Below, piece by piece: positions 23,331 through 34,367 of a stretch of 64,000 nucleotides of DNA. This DNA comes from Leuctra nigra. Lineage: Eukaryota; Arthropoda; Insecta; Plecoptera; Leuctridae. The translations under genes and the position numbers were made by a program. The stretch is from contig OW203765.1 in the NCBI GenBank assembly GCA_934045905.1, forward strand, positions 13,331,409-13,395,408, read 5' to 3'. The first letter of the stretch is position 1; every line of letters begins with the position of its first letter. A model generated the notes under the pieces. It was not told where the DNA came from. It saw nothing but the letters and a program-made list of their open reading frames with translations, and did no database searches.

Positions 23331-25160
23331 TTACATATGAAACTCCACAAAACAGTTTCTACCTTTCTTGATACACAAATGTACACCACACTTGCTGCAC
23401 TTCATTACAGTTTTTGACTTGCAATTCGGTAATTTGCATGTCATTCTGACGTCCACTACTAGCGGCCAATGTCCAATTTTATCCCGCCGAGTCTCCCACT
23501 CAGGAATTGGGGCTGCTGGTCCTCTTTTCTTCATTCTCTTGTGCTCAGCATCCACTTCATCCACCGAACTTGAAGGACGGCCTCGTTTCTTCTTCGGCAT
23601 TGTTGTATCTTTGTCCGTCTTTGTAAGAGATGATGCTAGATGAAGTTTGAAGTCATATTGATCATAAACATCCTTTGCATCTAGTCCTACTTCTTCCATG
23701 TCTCTGCGGTACAGAATCCATGCATTAACCACCGCCATATCAATGAAGTGGAAAAAAAATCGCATGTAGTATTTCTTAGATCGCAAATTATTACGATAAT
23801 AAGCTATCTGTCCATCGAGTAGGTCTACTCCTCCCATAAAGTTATTGTAAATTGAGACAGCATTTGGTTTCGGAATGTCAATATGTATTTTCTGCTTATT
23901 ATCCCATCGTTGCGCTGTTTCCATTGGTTGTGCACTTCCAAATGAAGTTGCTATGGTGACAGGTTTGCTGTCAAGCCATCGGATCATGCGCATTTCCACA
24001 TTTTCCACAACTCCTTCCACTTCACAATATGCCCCTCGGCCTATCCGCTTCAACTCTGCTTCAGTTTGCAAAGAACAATTGGGAAATCGATTGATGCGGA
24101 CGGTACCAAGTGATCCGATTCCTCGTTTCTCCAGTTCGACAATAAGTAACGGAGATGTGAACCAATTATCAAAATACAATAAGTAGTTCTGATGTTCAGG
24201 GATTATGCTTGCCAGTTGCAGCACAATATTAGAACTCGCTCCAATATCTCGGTGACTTGGGAGAGCTGGGATATTTCCGGTATAAATGCTGAAATTATAC
24301 ACTAATCCCTTTATATCACACAAAATGAAAATTTTGTACCCCCACTTATGGGGCTTGGCGGGATTATATTGTTTCATGGATGAGCGTCCTTTAAATGGAA
24401 CAATTTGCTCATCTACGCACAACATCTGACTCCCCTTTGGTACATTTTGAAAATTTTTTAGAAGAATATCAACGAATGGACGTATTTTGAAGAGCTTGTC
24501 CCGGGTCAGGTCATTGATGTCAGGTTGAAATGAATTGTCATTGAAGTGTAGATTTCTTTTTATTTCATCCCATCTGTTCCTACTGAAGACATCAGCAACA
24601 TGTGCAAGTCGGGAATTTGTTGACCAGTAATGCCGTGCACGATGGAGGTCAAATAAAGACATGTACAAGAGAGTACCAATAAACTGCTCTAATTCATTTC
24701 TATCGAGTTGTAGCGGTTTGTCGAGATTCTGTTGTTTAGAATACATATTCGACTGTTCAACAATAAGGTCTAGTAATTCAGTATCAAAGTACAAACGGAA
24801 ATAATCCAATGGAGTGTCATATGTGTTAGTCACAGCAAAATTATCATTCCAATCGGGAATAGATTTTGCAGTATTAGAGTCAGCTGCGACATTCTTCCAA
24901 GTAGTCCAAGCCGGATGTTTACGAGCAGGACCTTTGGCAGGACCCTTGGTAGGACCTTTGGCAGGACCTGGATTTGTGGGAACCGCTGTTGTACCGGTAA
25001 TTTCATCTTCAGAACTTTCTCCACTGCTAGTGTCATCCTTGGATGGAACGAAGCTGTTGTCGGAGTCTTCGAGGCTGTCATCGCTGTCGACAGCCGGAAG
25101 AGCCACGTGGTGGACGGCTCTGTCCTTCGTGCATGTTCTGAAAGTTCGTTTAGGAGGCAT
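23331..25160 (-). CDS. piggyBac-family transposase
   Basis: Cut-and-paste DNA transposase acting at TTAA sites in the nucleus. I start it at the ATG at 25160 (MPPKRTF), 7 codons inside the longest frame, because that Met begins a basic stretch; the product has 609 residues. An acidic Ser/Asp/Glu-rich N-terminus and a short Pro-Gly-Pro-Ala-Lys repeat (about residues 65-85) precede the DDE_Tnp_1_7 core. The three catalytic Asp are visible in their usual contexts: CVDEQIVPFKG (about residue 250), LYFDNWFTSP (about 331) and MGGVDLLD (about 446), spaced as in other piggyBac enzymes. Near the C-terminus lie a basic stretch that may be a nuclear signal and a Cys-rich domain (CKLPNC, CSKCGVHLC). No frameshift or stop. 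It fills most of the transposon, so its promoter is probably in the right-hand terminal 450 bases. Confidence 0.95.
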   Translation of the reverse strand: MPPKRTFRTCTKDRAVHHVALPAVDSDDSLEDSDNSFVPSKDDTSSGESSEDEITGTTAVPTNPGPAKGPTKGPAKGPARKHPAWTTWKNVAADSNTAKSIPDWNDNFAVTNTYDTPLDYFRLYFDTELLDLIVEQSNMYSKQQNLDKPLQLDRNELEQFIGTLLYMSLFDLHRARHYWSTNSRLAHVADVFSRNRWDEIKRNLHFNDNSFQPDINDLTRDKLFKIRPFVDILLKNFQNVPKGSQMLCVDEQIVPFKGRSSMKQYNPAKPHKWGYKIFILCDIKGLVYNFSIYTGNIPALPSHRDIGASSNIVLQLASIIPEHQNYLLYFDNWFTSPLLIVELEKRGIGSLGTVRINRFPNCSLQTEAELKRIGRGAYCEVEGVVENVEMRMIRWLDSKPVTIATSFGSAQPMETAQRWDNKQKIHIDIPKPNAVSIYNNFMGGVDLLDGQIAYYRNNLRSKKYYMRFFFHFIDMAVVNAWILYRRDMEEVGLDAKDVYDQYDFKLHLASSLTKTDKDTTMPKKKRGRPSSSVDEVDAEHKRMKKRGPAAPIPEWETRRDKIGHWPLVVDVRMTCKLPNCKSKTVMKCSKCGVHLCIKKGRNCFVEFHM

Positions 25161-25744
25161 CTGTAACGAAATAATAAACAATTAGAACGTTTGAACGAAA
25201 TTCCGAATAACATAACCTAACTTTTTTCCCTGTCACCTATGGCCCACAAGGTCGAAAAAGTCATGTACTTCTAATTGGTAATCAAACACAGTTGAGATAT
25301 TGAAATAACTTACAAATGTTATAAAATGTTAAAGGTTATAATATATTATCAAGTAGTATTTTTTATACTTACGTTGCAACGTGTACATAACAGGTAAAAA
25401 AATACGAATGTCACTATAAACAAACAGCAGCCATGACAGTTGTTTCTGTACAAGTGATGATGTTTCTGGAATCAATAACTGAGAATAAAATGTTAGAAGG
25501 CAGTGATTTCGAACGCTACATTCACTGTGCTTCTAACAATCACAAGGTCAGTCGTGAATTGTGTATTGCCAACTGGCAAAAAAATATTATTTGGTTGAGG
25601 GCTTTTTAGACCTCCTGGGCAGTAAGGGGTTAATGCTCCAATCTATGTATTTTGGTATTCTTTTCGCCATACAGGTCAAATCAAGTAAGTAACGCATAAG
25701 ATCAGATCAGGTCGTCTTCATATTGATTTTTAGCAAGATCGGTA

Positions 25745-25987
25745 TCTTGTAATAGCATGGCAGTGGTGACGGTTTGTTCCGATGAAAGTGCTGGTGGCCC
25801 TGATAAGGGCCGTTCGCGACGTTTCGAAGGTGTTACTACATTCATCTTCTGGCGGCGACTGCCAGAAGAGCAGACGCCGCCAGAAGATGAAGGAAGTAAC
25901 TCCTTCGAAACGTCGCGAACGGCCCTTATCAGGGCCACCAGCACTTTCATCGGAACAAACCGTCACCACTGCCATGCTATTACAAGA
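25745..25987. repeat. 243-bp near-perfect palindrome
   Basis: Two arms of about 110 bases pair almost without mismatch around 25866. The arms are GC-rich (TGATAAGGGCCGTTCGCGAC) and create mirror-image open frames on both strands that I do not regard as genes. ATCGGTATCTTG occurs on both flanks (25738 and 26012). This is a foldback element or an inverted duplication of a short exon-like sequence. Confidence 0.8.
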
Positions 25988-26105
25988 TGGTTCCGAAAAC
26001 GTCCACAACATCATCGGTATCTTGGTTTCACCGGATTAATTGAGAGATTCAATAGCCTTTAATGAAGGGGCCTGCCCTTTACTGTTCCGAAATAAGTGTT
26101 TTTAA

Positions 26106-27122
26106 GCGAGCGGAGCGAGCGTCTTCACTTGACTCTTGCGGCACTTTCTCTGTGTGTGTGTTTGTTTTTTTTAGTTTTTTTGCTGGTTCAACCCAGGCCG
26201 CACCGGTCAACGTATCGATCTGAAATTTTGCACACACCTTCATCTCATACTAACTTAGACCTGTATAGTTTTTGAGAAAGATCCGTTCACAAATAAAAAA
26301 AATCGCGTTTTCCCATATAAATAGCATTGTAGGTTCGAGGAGTCCGTTGCGGCCGCCCGATGCGCTCCATTCAAAACAACTCGGAAGCAAGCAGGTGTCT
26401 ATCTATTATTGTTTGAATACGTAACAATTATTTCTTTGCGGTTAGATAATAGTTAAAGCAATACTTGCGAGGTTATACTTAGGGTTTATTTTATTATTTT
26501 TGAAGATGTAGTTAATAGGTATAGGTATTTATTGTTTATGAGAGTTTTAACATGCAGTCTTACTTCCAATCTTTTCAAAGGCTGAGCAAATTATTTGTAG
26601 ACCGATGAAATGTCTGCTTGATTGTAGAAATAGATTGGTTGGTTGATAATTGAAATTATGTTTATGAAATATTTATTTCATTTGTATCAGATACAATGTT
26701 TTAGGTTTGTGTTAGGTAAGCAATGTGCTAGAAGAAATAAGCTCTTTTAAACGGAACGGCAAGTAACTGTTTGGATAATGTTTCTTAAATTATGTTTGCT
26801 CATATTAGCACTTAGATAATGGCCTATTTTGTGGTTTGAATCTCTGTATTTTTTATTTATAATATTTCCATAATACCTACGTACCTAAATACTGAAATAA
26901 ATACACATGAGTGTGTATCATGTTGCAATGACTTGCAACAACTGTTGCAATAACTTGCAATGAGAAGCAAATTCAGCTATTTTTTATATAATTTAGTGGA
27001 TCGTGCTTCTAGATTTCAGTTGTTTTAGGTATATTATTGCCGGCTTTTAAGGAATTATGGTTCGAGGTTTTGCACGTATCCGTGCTCGCTTATCAACGCG
27101 TTACACAGAGCGTTTTCCTAGT
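26106..27122 (+). mobile_element. Family G copy, both ends present
   Basis: Left end GCGAGCGGAGCGAGCGTC and right end CGTGCTCGCTTATCAACGCG, then GAGCGTTTTCCTAGT. A second, decayed right end (ATGCTCACTCATCAACGAG) follows directly to about 27180. About 1 kb, non-coding. Confidence 0.65.
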
Positions 27123-27180
27123 GTAATGATATGTTCCCTGCATTTCGATGCTCACTCATCAACGAGTTCACTGAGCGTAT

Positions 27181-28107
27181 AGTCCTGGTTACAAATAATG
27201 TCAATACAGCTTAAGTACTCGGTTATCAATATAGGATTTACAGCAGGATGTAAAAACACGATTAGATATCTTTATTATTCACACTACATTGTGATTACGT
27301 TTAAAGCCTATAGGCACACCACCCAAGTAGGGTTGCCAACTGTCCGGAATTTCTCCGGACACTCCGGAATTGGACAACATTGTCCGGGTCAGCATAATGT
27401 CCGGAATTGTTAAATTGTTACATGAAACTAACACTAAAATTATATAATCAATATTTTTAATGATACAACATAACTTTTTCAAAGTAATTTTTGTAGGAAG
27501 GGTTAGTAGACAGACTATAGTTCACTTTCGCCCATTAGTTTCAATGTCAAACGTCTTGAATTACTGAATGAGACTGTACATGTAATTTGTAAAGCAATTC
27601 AAGTGGTATGTAACCATTACATGTTTGTATTTATATGGGTTTCTTACACAACGTTCCTAAAACCTAACGTGTGCATTCAAATTTGTATTTTGTAGTTTAC
27701 ATTCAAATTAGTATCGTTTTTGAAACGTTTTTGACAATATATCGATATTTTGACTAATGTGTAATTTGGATTGAAAAGTTTCCGAAAAAGGACATTTAAC
27801 CAATGTTAGACATACATTGGGAAGACATTTTGAAACTAAAAAATTAATCTTCATTATCTTTCCGATAAAACGATTGATTCAATCTAATCTTTATAGGAAT
27901 CCCTAAGAAAGTGATAAGAGCAAAATTATATGTTTAAATTAATATGTGTCTATCAGTTAATGCAATATAATCCCAGTGTTCTAATCAGTTGTCAAGACCG
28001 CCAGAGTAACCGCATTCTTTAAAAACACTCAATTAAGTGAAGTATTATTAAAAATTGTTCTAGAGACATAGTGTTCAACCTGCAGCAAAAACAAAAGGGT
28101 TTCGAAA
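27181..28107. promoter_or_regulatory. Upstream region of the Hsp70-like gene
   Basis: No TATA box stands at a normal distance before the ATG at 28108. TTCTAGAG (about 28058) and GAAAAGTTTCCGAAAAAG (about 27773) resemble degenerate heat-shock element halves, but neither matches the alternating GAA/TTC spacing properly. Heat inducibility therefore cannot be claimed from the sequence. Confidence 0.3.
27330..27412. repeat. TCCGGA-rich short repeat cluster
   Basis: GTCCGGA or TCCGGAC words occur at least six times in 80 bases, alternately oriented. Possibly a MITE end or protein-binding cluster; no further support. Confidence 0.4.
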
Positions 28108-29712
28108 ATGTCAGTGTCTAAATCGAAGAAACCAGCGATCGGAATTGATCTAGGTACAACAAACACTTGCTTGGGTGTTTGGCGCAACGGTAGAGTGGAG
28201 ATAGTTGCAAACGACCTCGGAGATCGAGTCACTCCCAGTTGTGTTTCCTTCAGTGACGAAGAAAGGTACTTAGGTAAACCTGCCATCCAGCAGAGAAGCA
28301 AGAATCCGAAGAACACGGTGTACGATGTGAAGCGATTGATAGGTCGTAGGTTCGATGACCGGGAAGTGCAAGAAGACATGAAGCGCTGGCCGTTCCAAGT
28401 GGTCGATTTCGAAGGGAAGCCCAGGATTCAGGTGGAGTACAAGGAGGAGACGAAGAGGTTCGCTCCGGAGGAGATCAGCGCGATGATTCTGAGGAAGATG
28501 AAGGAGGTCGCAGATAAGTTCTTGGACTGTGACGTGAAAGACGCCGTCATCACTGTGCCGGCTTACTTCAACAACGCTCAGCGACAAGCGACGATAGACG
28601 CGGGGAAGATCGCTGGGCTGAATGTTCTGCGCATCATCAACGAGCCCATTGCGGCTGCGCTGGCGTACGCACTTAGCGCCCCTCCGGAGAAGAAGAAGAA
28701 GAAGAATGTCCTCATCTATGACCTTGGAGGAGGGACCTTTGACGTTTCAGTTATCAGCATGGAGAAAGGCCCCAAGATTCAGGTACTGGCCACTGCTGGA
28801 GATTCTCACTTAGGAGGCAGTGATTTTGATGCTTTGCTAGTCAAATTCTTGGCTGCGAAGTTCAAGGAAAAAGAGAAGAAAGATGTATTTAAAAATCCCA
28901 GAGCACATGTTAAACTTAACAAGGCTTCCGAAGAGGCTAAGATAGTATTATCTTATCACCTTAAAGCTGACATTGTGATTGATTCTCTTATGGATGGAAT
29001 TGACTTTTATCCTACGATGACTCGAGCGGAATTCGAGGTGATTTGTTATGACTTATTCAAGTCAACTCTTACCCACGTGAAGGCTGCTTTGGACGAGGCC
29101 AAGCTGATGAAGGACGACATCGACGATGTTGTGTTGGTCGGAGGTTCGACGCGCATCCCGATGGTGAAGCAACTCCTGAAGGAATACTTCCCCGGTAAAT
29201 CCTTGAAGGAGACGATCAACCCTGATGAAGCGGTTGCTTACGGCGCTGCTGTCCAGGCTGCTATATTGACTGGAGACGCAGGCTTGGAGTTTAAGGACTT
29301 GGCTTCTACAGATGTTACGTCACTGTCTCTTGGTATAGAGGCAGGTGACGACCGACATTTTTCTATAGTTATTCCTAAACTTACGTCTATACCTTGTAAA
29401 AAGGGAAAAAACTGCCACACTGCCGAAGATAACCAAACAAGTATGACAATTAAAGTCTATGAAGGCGAAAAGAAAATTGCAAAAGGAAACAATATTTTGG
29501 GCAGATTTACATTAAGCGACATTCCATCTGCTCCTGCTAGAGAGGGGAAAGCTAAAGTCACTTTTAACCTCGATGAGAATGGTGTTTTGAAAGTAACCGC
29601 CGTCGAGAAGAAAACAGAAAAGTTGATGTCGATTACAATCAACATGAAGGAGACGTGCTTGTCGGATGAGGAACTGAAACGCGCCATCGCAAAGGCGAAG
29701 AGTTGGAAGTGA
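28108..29712 (+). CDS. Intronless Hsp70-like chaperone lacking C-terminal lid
   Basis: ATP-dependent protein-folding chaperone of the cytosolic Hsp70 type. The nucleotide-binding domain is complete: GIDLGTTNTCLGVW near residue 12, IYDLGGGTFDVSV near 203, VGGSTRIPMV near 344. The beta substrate-binding domain follows (about 395-505, with GRFTLSDIPSAP and FNLDENGVLKVTA). The frame then stops after AKSWK at residue 534, so most of the alpha-helical lid and the EEVD tail (family length about 640) are missing. A run of five Lys after APPE is unusual. The linker region reads TDVTSLSLGIEAGDD where typical members have DVTPLSLGIET. No intron, as in inducible Hsp70 genes or retrocopies. GC-rich and AT-rich blocks alternate along the gene. 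It could be a functional divergent paralogue or a truncated retrocopy under weak constraint; the frame is fully open. Confidence 0.9.
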   Translation: MSVSKSKKPAIGIDLGTTNTCLGVWRNGRVEIVANDLGDRVTPSCVSFSDEERYLGKPAIQQRSKNPKNTVYDVKRLIGRRFDDREVQEDMKRWPFQVVDFEGKPRIQVEYKEETKRFAPEEISAMILRKMKEVADKFLDCDVKDAVITVPAYFNNAQRQATIDAGKIAGLNVLRIINEPIAAALAYALSAPPEKKKKKNVLIYDLGGGTFDVSVISMEKGPKIQVLATAGDSHLGGSDFDALLVKFLAAKFKEKEKKDVFKNPRAHVKLNKASEEAKIVLSYHLKADIVIDSLMDGIDFYPTMTRAEFEVICYDLFKSTLTHVKAALDEAKLMKDDIDDVVLVGGSTRIPMVKQLLKEYFPGKSLKETINPDEAVAYGAAVQAAILTGDAGLEFKDLASTDVTSLSLGIEAGDDRHFSIVIPKLTSIPCKKGKNCHTAEDNQTSMTIKVYEGEKKIAKGNNILGRFTLSDIPSAPAREGKAKVTFNLDENGVLKVTAVEKKTEKLMSITINMKETCLSDEELKRAIAKAKSWK

Positions 29713-30460
29713 AGAAGAGCTCACGGATTTGTACACCCATTGACGTAAGCTTACCAAAATACTTTCGCATGGATCAAGTTACTAGTCTTTATTTCTGAAC
29801 TTACCTGACGGATAAGGATGACGGATGACTGAAAATTATACTAGAATTTTAATTGATTCAAAAATGGTTTTAAATTGCTCATTTACAAGTAGGTATGAGG
29901 AACGTCATTCCATTAAAAGTATTAATTACATTATTAAATTACATTATTAACATTTAAATTATTTCATTAAAACATGACATTGTATTGTTACTTTCTAATC
30001 TTAGCAGGAATACTGTATTTTGTTAATAGTTGAACTAAACTAAAACATTCGCTTTGCCTGAAATAATAATTATTAATATAATTAAATAAACTAACATATT
30101 ATTTTATAGTTTTCTGGGAATCTCGGTATTGTTGTACCTTGACGAAGCTTTACTTCTTCCTATCCAAGGTAATAAAATAAGAGATTCATATAAAATAACG
30201 TATATTTTACTTTTACACCTGTATTCCAACAAATAAGATGCATCATTTTATCTTTGTACGCCACATTAAAAATGTGATGAACGTAATATTATTCATTGAT
30301 CTGGATTTTCTGTTTACAAAATTCCAACTGAAATTATCTTTAGGCAGACATTTTGTAATTTCTTATGATTTAATCCCCGCCTTATCCCGGTTCAAAATCT
30401 GATATACTGACAGTTAATTTAATTTAATTTCATGTTAGTTTGCAACATTCAGGTGATTAA
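29713..30460. other. 3' flank of the Hsp70-like gene
   Basis: AT-rich, no gene. Possible polyadenylation signals AATAAA lie near 30085 and 30171. Confidence 0.5.
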
Positions 30461-31073
30461 GCGAGCGAAGCGAGCGTCTCCTTTTGACTCTTTTGACACG
30501 GACCTCTGTTTTTTTTTCTGCTACCTGGAGCAATGGAAGTCGCACCGTTTTACCGATCGATCTAAAATTTTGCACACATGTAGAGACAACCTTTTCTGTT
30601 TGCTGATCCTAATTTTTTTTGAAATCCATTGATTAGTTAAAATTTAAATAAATATCTCCTGATAGGTTGAAAAATGAAAATGATCTTCGATAATTCTGGT
30701 CAAACTCATATTTTACATGGTCATTAAGACCAACAATGTCTCTTATTTTACAAATATTCAGCCCTATCAGTTAAGAACGTATGCACCTATTGACATTTTT
30801 AATAGCTGTCAGAGATGAAGTATTGAAATAACTGTTTTTCCACTACCACATAGATCTGATTTGCTTTAGGAACCACAGTGCTTAGATGCTATTTTCACGT
30901 TTCAATGAAAAGCAGATACATTTACGTAGACTGAGTGGATCATTTTCAATTCAATATAGATGTATGGATGGGTTTTCTGTGAGTTCTGTACGCATTTCCG
31001 TTTCTAGAATTTGCAAGTGCCCGTGCTCGCTCATCAACGCGTTACACTGAGCGTTTTCCTAGTAAATGAGCTT
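30461..31073 (+). mobile_element. Family G short complete copy
   Basis: Left end GCGAGCGAAGCGAGCGTCTC, right end ending GAGCGTTTTCCTAGT at 31073. At 613 bp it is the shortest copy with both ends here. Its middle matches 14761-15290 and the reverse of 54016-54630. The flanks show no clear target duplication. Confidence 0.7.
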
Positions 31074-33047
31074 TTACATGAGCTATTTAAACAAAACGAA
31101 TGTGATGAAATCAGGAATGCATCAGAAACAATGTGGGCGCTAAAATCGAACCTTGTTATCGCCATGGCAACGCGTGATTCGGCTTTCCAAGTCGTATGTC
31201 TGAGGAATTATTCATCTGAGGTCGAGTTATCGGGGGCGATGTGTGCTCAGACAACTCGCCATCTGATTACCTCCCACCTCGTGCAGATTTAACATGCAAT
31301 CACGTGCCAGATGTCAAGAGAAGAGTGGCGCAGCATGCAGAGCTGATGGACCAGTACTCTTGCACACGTTCCACTCAAATCAGTCGGCAAACACGACTCA
31401 CTCATTCCTGCAACACTCTTCAATACACGGAGGAAAGAAGCAGAGGAGAGGCAAATGTTGGGAAGGTTCCCTATTAAGGCGATTCGACCGAAAAAATCAA
31501 TATGAATTTTCTTTATATTTCGTAAGATGGAGCTGGTAACATATGATATCAAGTGACATTGGTCGTTTTTGGACGCCACAAAAAAAACGGGACATTTTTA
31601 AATGTGTAAAATGCACGTTACAACTGACAACGTATAGACAAAACAGCTTATCTGAATTACATGAAACTTGGAGGGAATATTCATCAGATATTTAGTTATG
31701 GGCTGACTAAGCCCTTTTTCTAATTTTTTGTTTACATTTTTGTAAAAAAAAATGTATAACGTACCGGATTTTAGAGTCAAATATTACTGATTAAGTAGGA
31801 GCTAGAGTATTAGTAGAAATGAAGTTATCGAAATTTAGGCTTAGTCAGCCCATCCGCCCATTCTTTGTGAACTAAATGAGACCTCGTGGAAGTCTGTAGT
31901 GTGAAAGGTGGGGCTTAAATCGTGATAAAAATAAATATGATTATTTTCAAAAATAAAAAAGTAAAAATTTTACGGTACAACAATAACGTGCTAAAAAATA
32001 TACAGTGAGTTGTAGAATCACTTACTGAATGAGAAAAATGCCCTCCCGACTCTTTGAGTGCAGTATTTTGGATAATATCGTGATTTATATTTGTGACATT
32101 TATTAATCGTGTGTTTCATGTTGCATAATACTGCTGTGAAGTATATTATTTTAATTCAAATATTGAAAACCACAAAAAAGGCGGCCCCTACATTTCTTAA
32201 AGTTCGACTGATAGTTTTCAAATTTTAACAGCATTTAACTGTGTTTCTAGTGTTCCAAAAAAAAAATACAAAATATTTTTTCTCGTTTTGAGGAAGTGCT
32301 AACATAGGCAATATATGAGTCTTTTTGGCACCTCTACCCTGAAATAACTTAACAAAAATATAACTTTGGGGCCACTAGAGACACAGATCTACTCTATAAC
32401 CTGTGAAAATTTGAAGACAATTGGTAAGGCCGTTTAGAAAAAAGTAGGGCCGCCTTTTTGAGCTTCATAAAACATGGAGTAAAACAAGTATTGTAGACTC
32501 TTAATAACCAACGACCGCCAACATCCCACTGCCCAAACGTACCTTTTCTTTATCATCTTCCTATTATGATCATAATAATTCATCTTAGTTAAGCAATTAT
32601 AGGATTATAGGTCATAAGGGCAGTGTGACGTTTAAACATCACGAAAAGCAATACGGATTTGTTATCGCTATGCGCCTTACAATTATTATGTATTTGATTA
32701 GATTGTATCAGATTAGATTAGATATGATAAGTAGGCTTTAACGACGTGTCAATGACGGGGTTATAGCGCCAAAGTTTATTGGAACAGTAACAATTTCCCA
32801 TTAAACAATGTTTTATTGAATTCCAATAAAAACGTAAGCAGCATAATAAATAATCATTTACAAAGATGGGTTAGCACGAACATAAACCCACGTGTGCGCC
32901 GGAACAAATGCACGTATTAGAATTATAGTGGGTATTTCCAATCAAATGTAATTTTATTTTTAATTTATAATCCCGTTAAACACGAAATAATTTGATAAAA
33001 TATAAATGTATACCATGTTGGAATTTGAAGTGGATCTGATTCGGGTA
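31074..33047. other. Intergenic DNA, no supported gene
   Basis: Frames at 31241-31579 overlap on both strands with no splice support. GAGGCAAATGTTGGG(A/T)AGGTTCC occurs here (about 31447) and again near 35958, a short shared repeat. Confidence 0.5.
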
Positions 33048-34367
33048 TCTAGTGGAGCGGTCGCTCCAACAAGCCAAGTCGTACTATACACTCACACTCA
33101 CTCAACATACCGTAAATGCCTAATAAACTGAGGAGCAGACCAAACACTTTTACTGTAAGCAACAACATGGCATTTTCGGCCTACTGGATCTCAAAATTGG
33201 TAAATCTCACATTGTTGCGAAATATCTTAATTTCGAGCTATGGCCCACCTGACAACATATACTAAATTTGGGAACAATAGGTAATGCCATTTGTGGGCTA
33301 GAGGGCCGTGAAAACAGTGAAATTACACCCCTTTTAAAACCTATCTTCATCTGATGATATCACGAAACACCGCAATCACCGCCACAGCCTAAACGGCTTA
33401 ACCGATCGACTTGAAATTTTTACCACATGTGCACTTTTGGCGTCCGAGGTGCCTTTTTATAAAACCAACCGGAAGGCGCCATTTTGAAACCGGAAGTGAC
33501 GTCATATCTCGAAAACGACTACACCGATCGGAATAAAACTATCGCCAAATGATTCAGACGGTCATCTTTATGGAATATCAATAGTCAAAATATACATTTA
33601 CTATTACCGAAACCGGAAATGACGTCATAAAAATGAAGAATCAGACTTGAATCACCTCTTACTACAATAACTACAAATTCAGAAGGCTTATAATGATACA
33701 TAACATTTATAGAAATAAATTCTAGGTGGCTGTAATTTCAGCCGCCATTATGAAAACCGGAAGTGATGCCATATCTCGAAAACGGCTGGACCTATTGGAA
33801 CAATGCTTTCGCAATTCTTCATGGAATATCAAAACAAGCTTATATTTAGCCCCAAACACATTTTTTCGTAGTAACCAATTCGGAAATGGCCTATTTTTTT
33901 AAAGGAATTAGTCATTGTTGCTCCGATATGTGTTAAAAGTTGTGTAAATAAACTAAAAAAACTAGTGATATCCCCATATAAAACACTCCGTGTAAAAATA
34001 CCAGCCAAGTCTCTTCAACTTAAAAAAAAAATGAAATCTAAAAATTCTGCACTGAAAAGTAGTGATATCAAAAAATTAGCCAAGTCAAAACTTTATTTGA
34101 AAATCAAAAAATACTTGGCGCATCGTTTTTTTTAGGGCATTATAGGTATACTATGTATATGTATATTTCATGTAAAATTTATAATTGGCTTATACTTCCA
34201 AGCTATTTATGTACACGATGCGCCAAGTATTTTTTGATTTTCAAATAAAGTTTTGACTTGGCTAATTTTTTGATATCACTACTTTTCAGTGCAGAATTTT
34301 TAGATTTCATTTTTTTTTAAGTTGAAGAGACTTGGCTGGTATTTTTACACGGAGTGTTTTTTATGGG
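33048..34367 (+). mobile_element. Family X copy 2, full length
   Basis: Most complete member. The 5' end TCTAGTGGAGCGGTCGCTCC includes a 7-bp-stem hairpin; AGCCAAGTC follows about 25 bases in. The body has three diverged units (near 33466, 33612, 33748), the first two containing TGACGTCA. The 3' end is a hairpin of about 400 bases (33974-34367) with arms of about 160 bases, ending GACTTGGCT then TTTTTATGGG. The flanks are A before TCTAG and T after ATGGG, with no target duplication. Confidence 0.75.

Larger units (their letters stand above)
22784..25629 (-). mobile_element. Complete piggyBac-like transposon
   Basis: Flanked by the canonical TTAA duplication (22780-22783 and 25630-25633). Terminal inverted repeats: CCCCTTAATACCC at the left and CCCCTTACTGCCC inverted at the right. 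The subterminal word GGTCTAAAAAGCCC recurs on both sides. Length 2846 bp. It carries one uninterrupted transposase gene in reverse orientation. Intact ends plus an intact ORF suggest a young and possibly active copy. Confidence 0.92.

Noticed and set aside
25702..26062. Genes in the palindrome at 25745-25987
   Set aside because: Mirror-image frames on both strands come from the inverted arms; only a duplicated-exon origin remains possible.
27760..28070. Heat-shock elements before the Hsp70-like gene
   Set aside because: GAA and TTC units are present but not with the alternating 5-bp spacing of a functional element.
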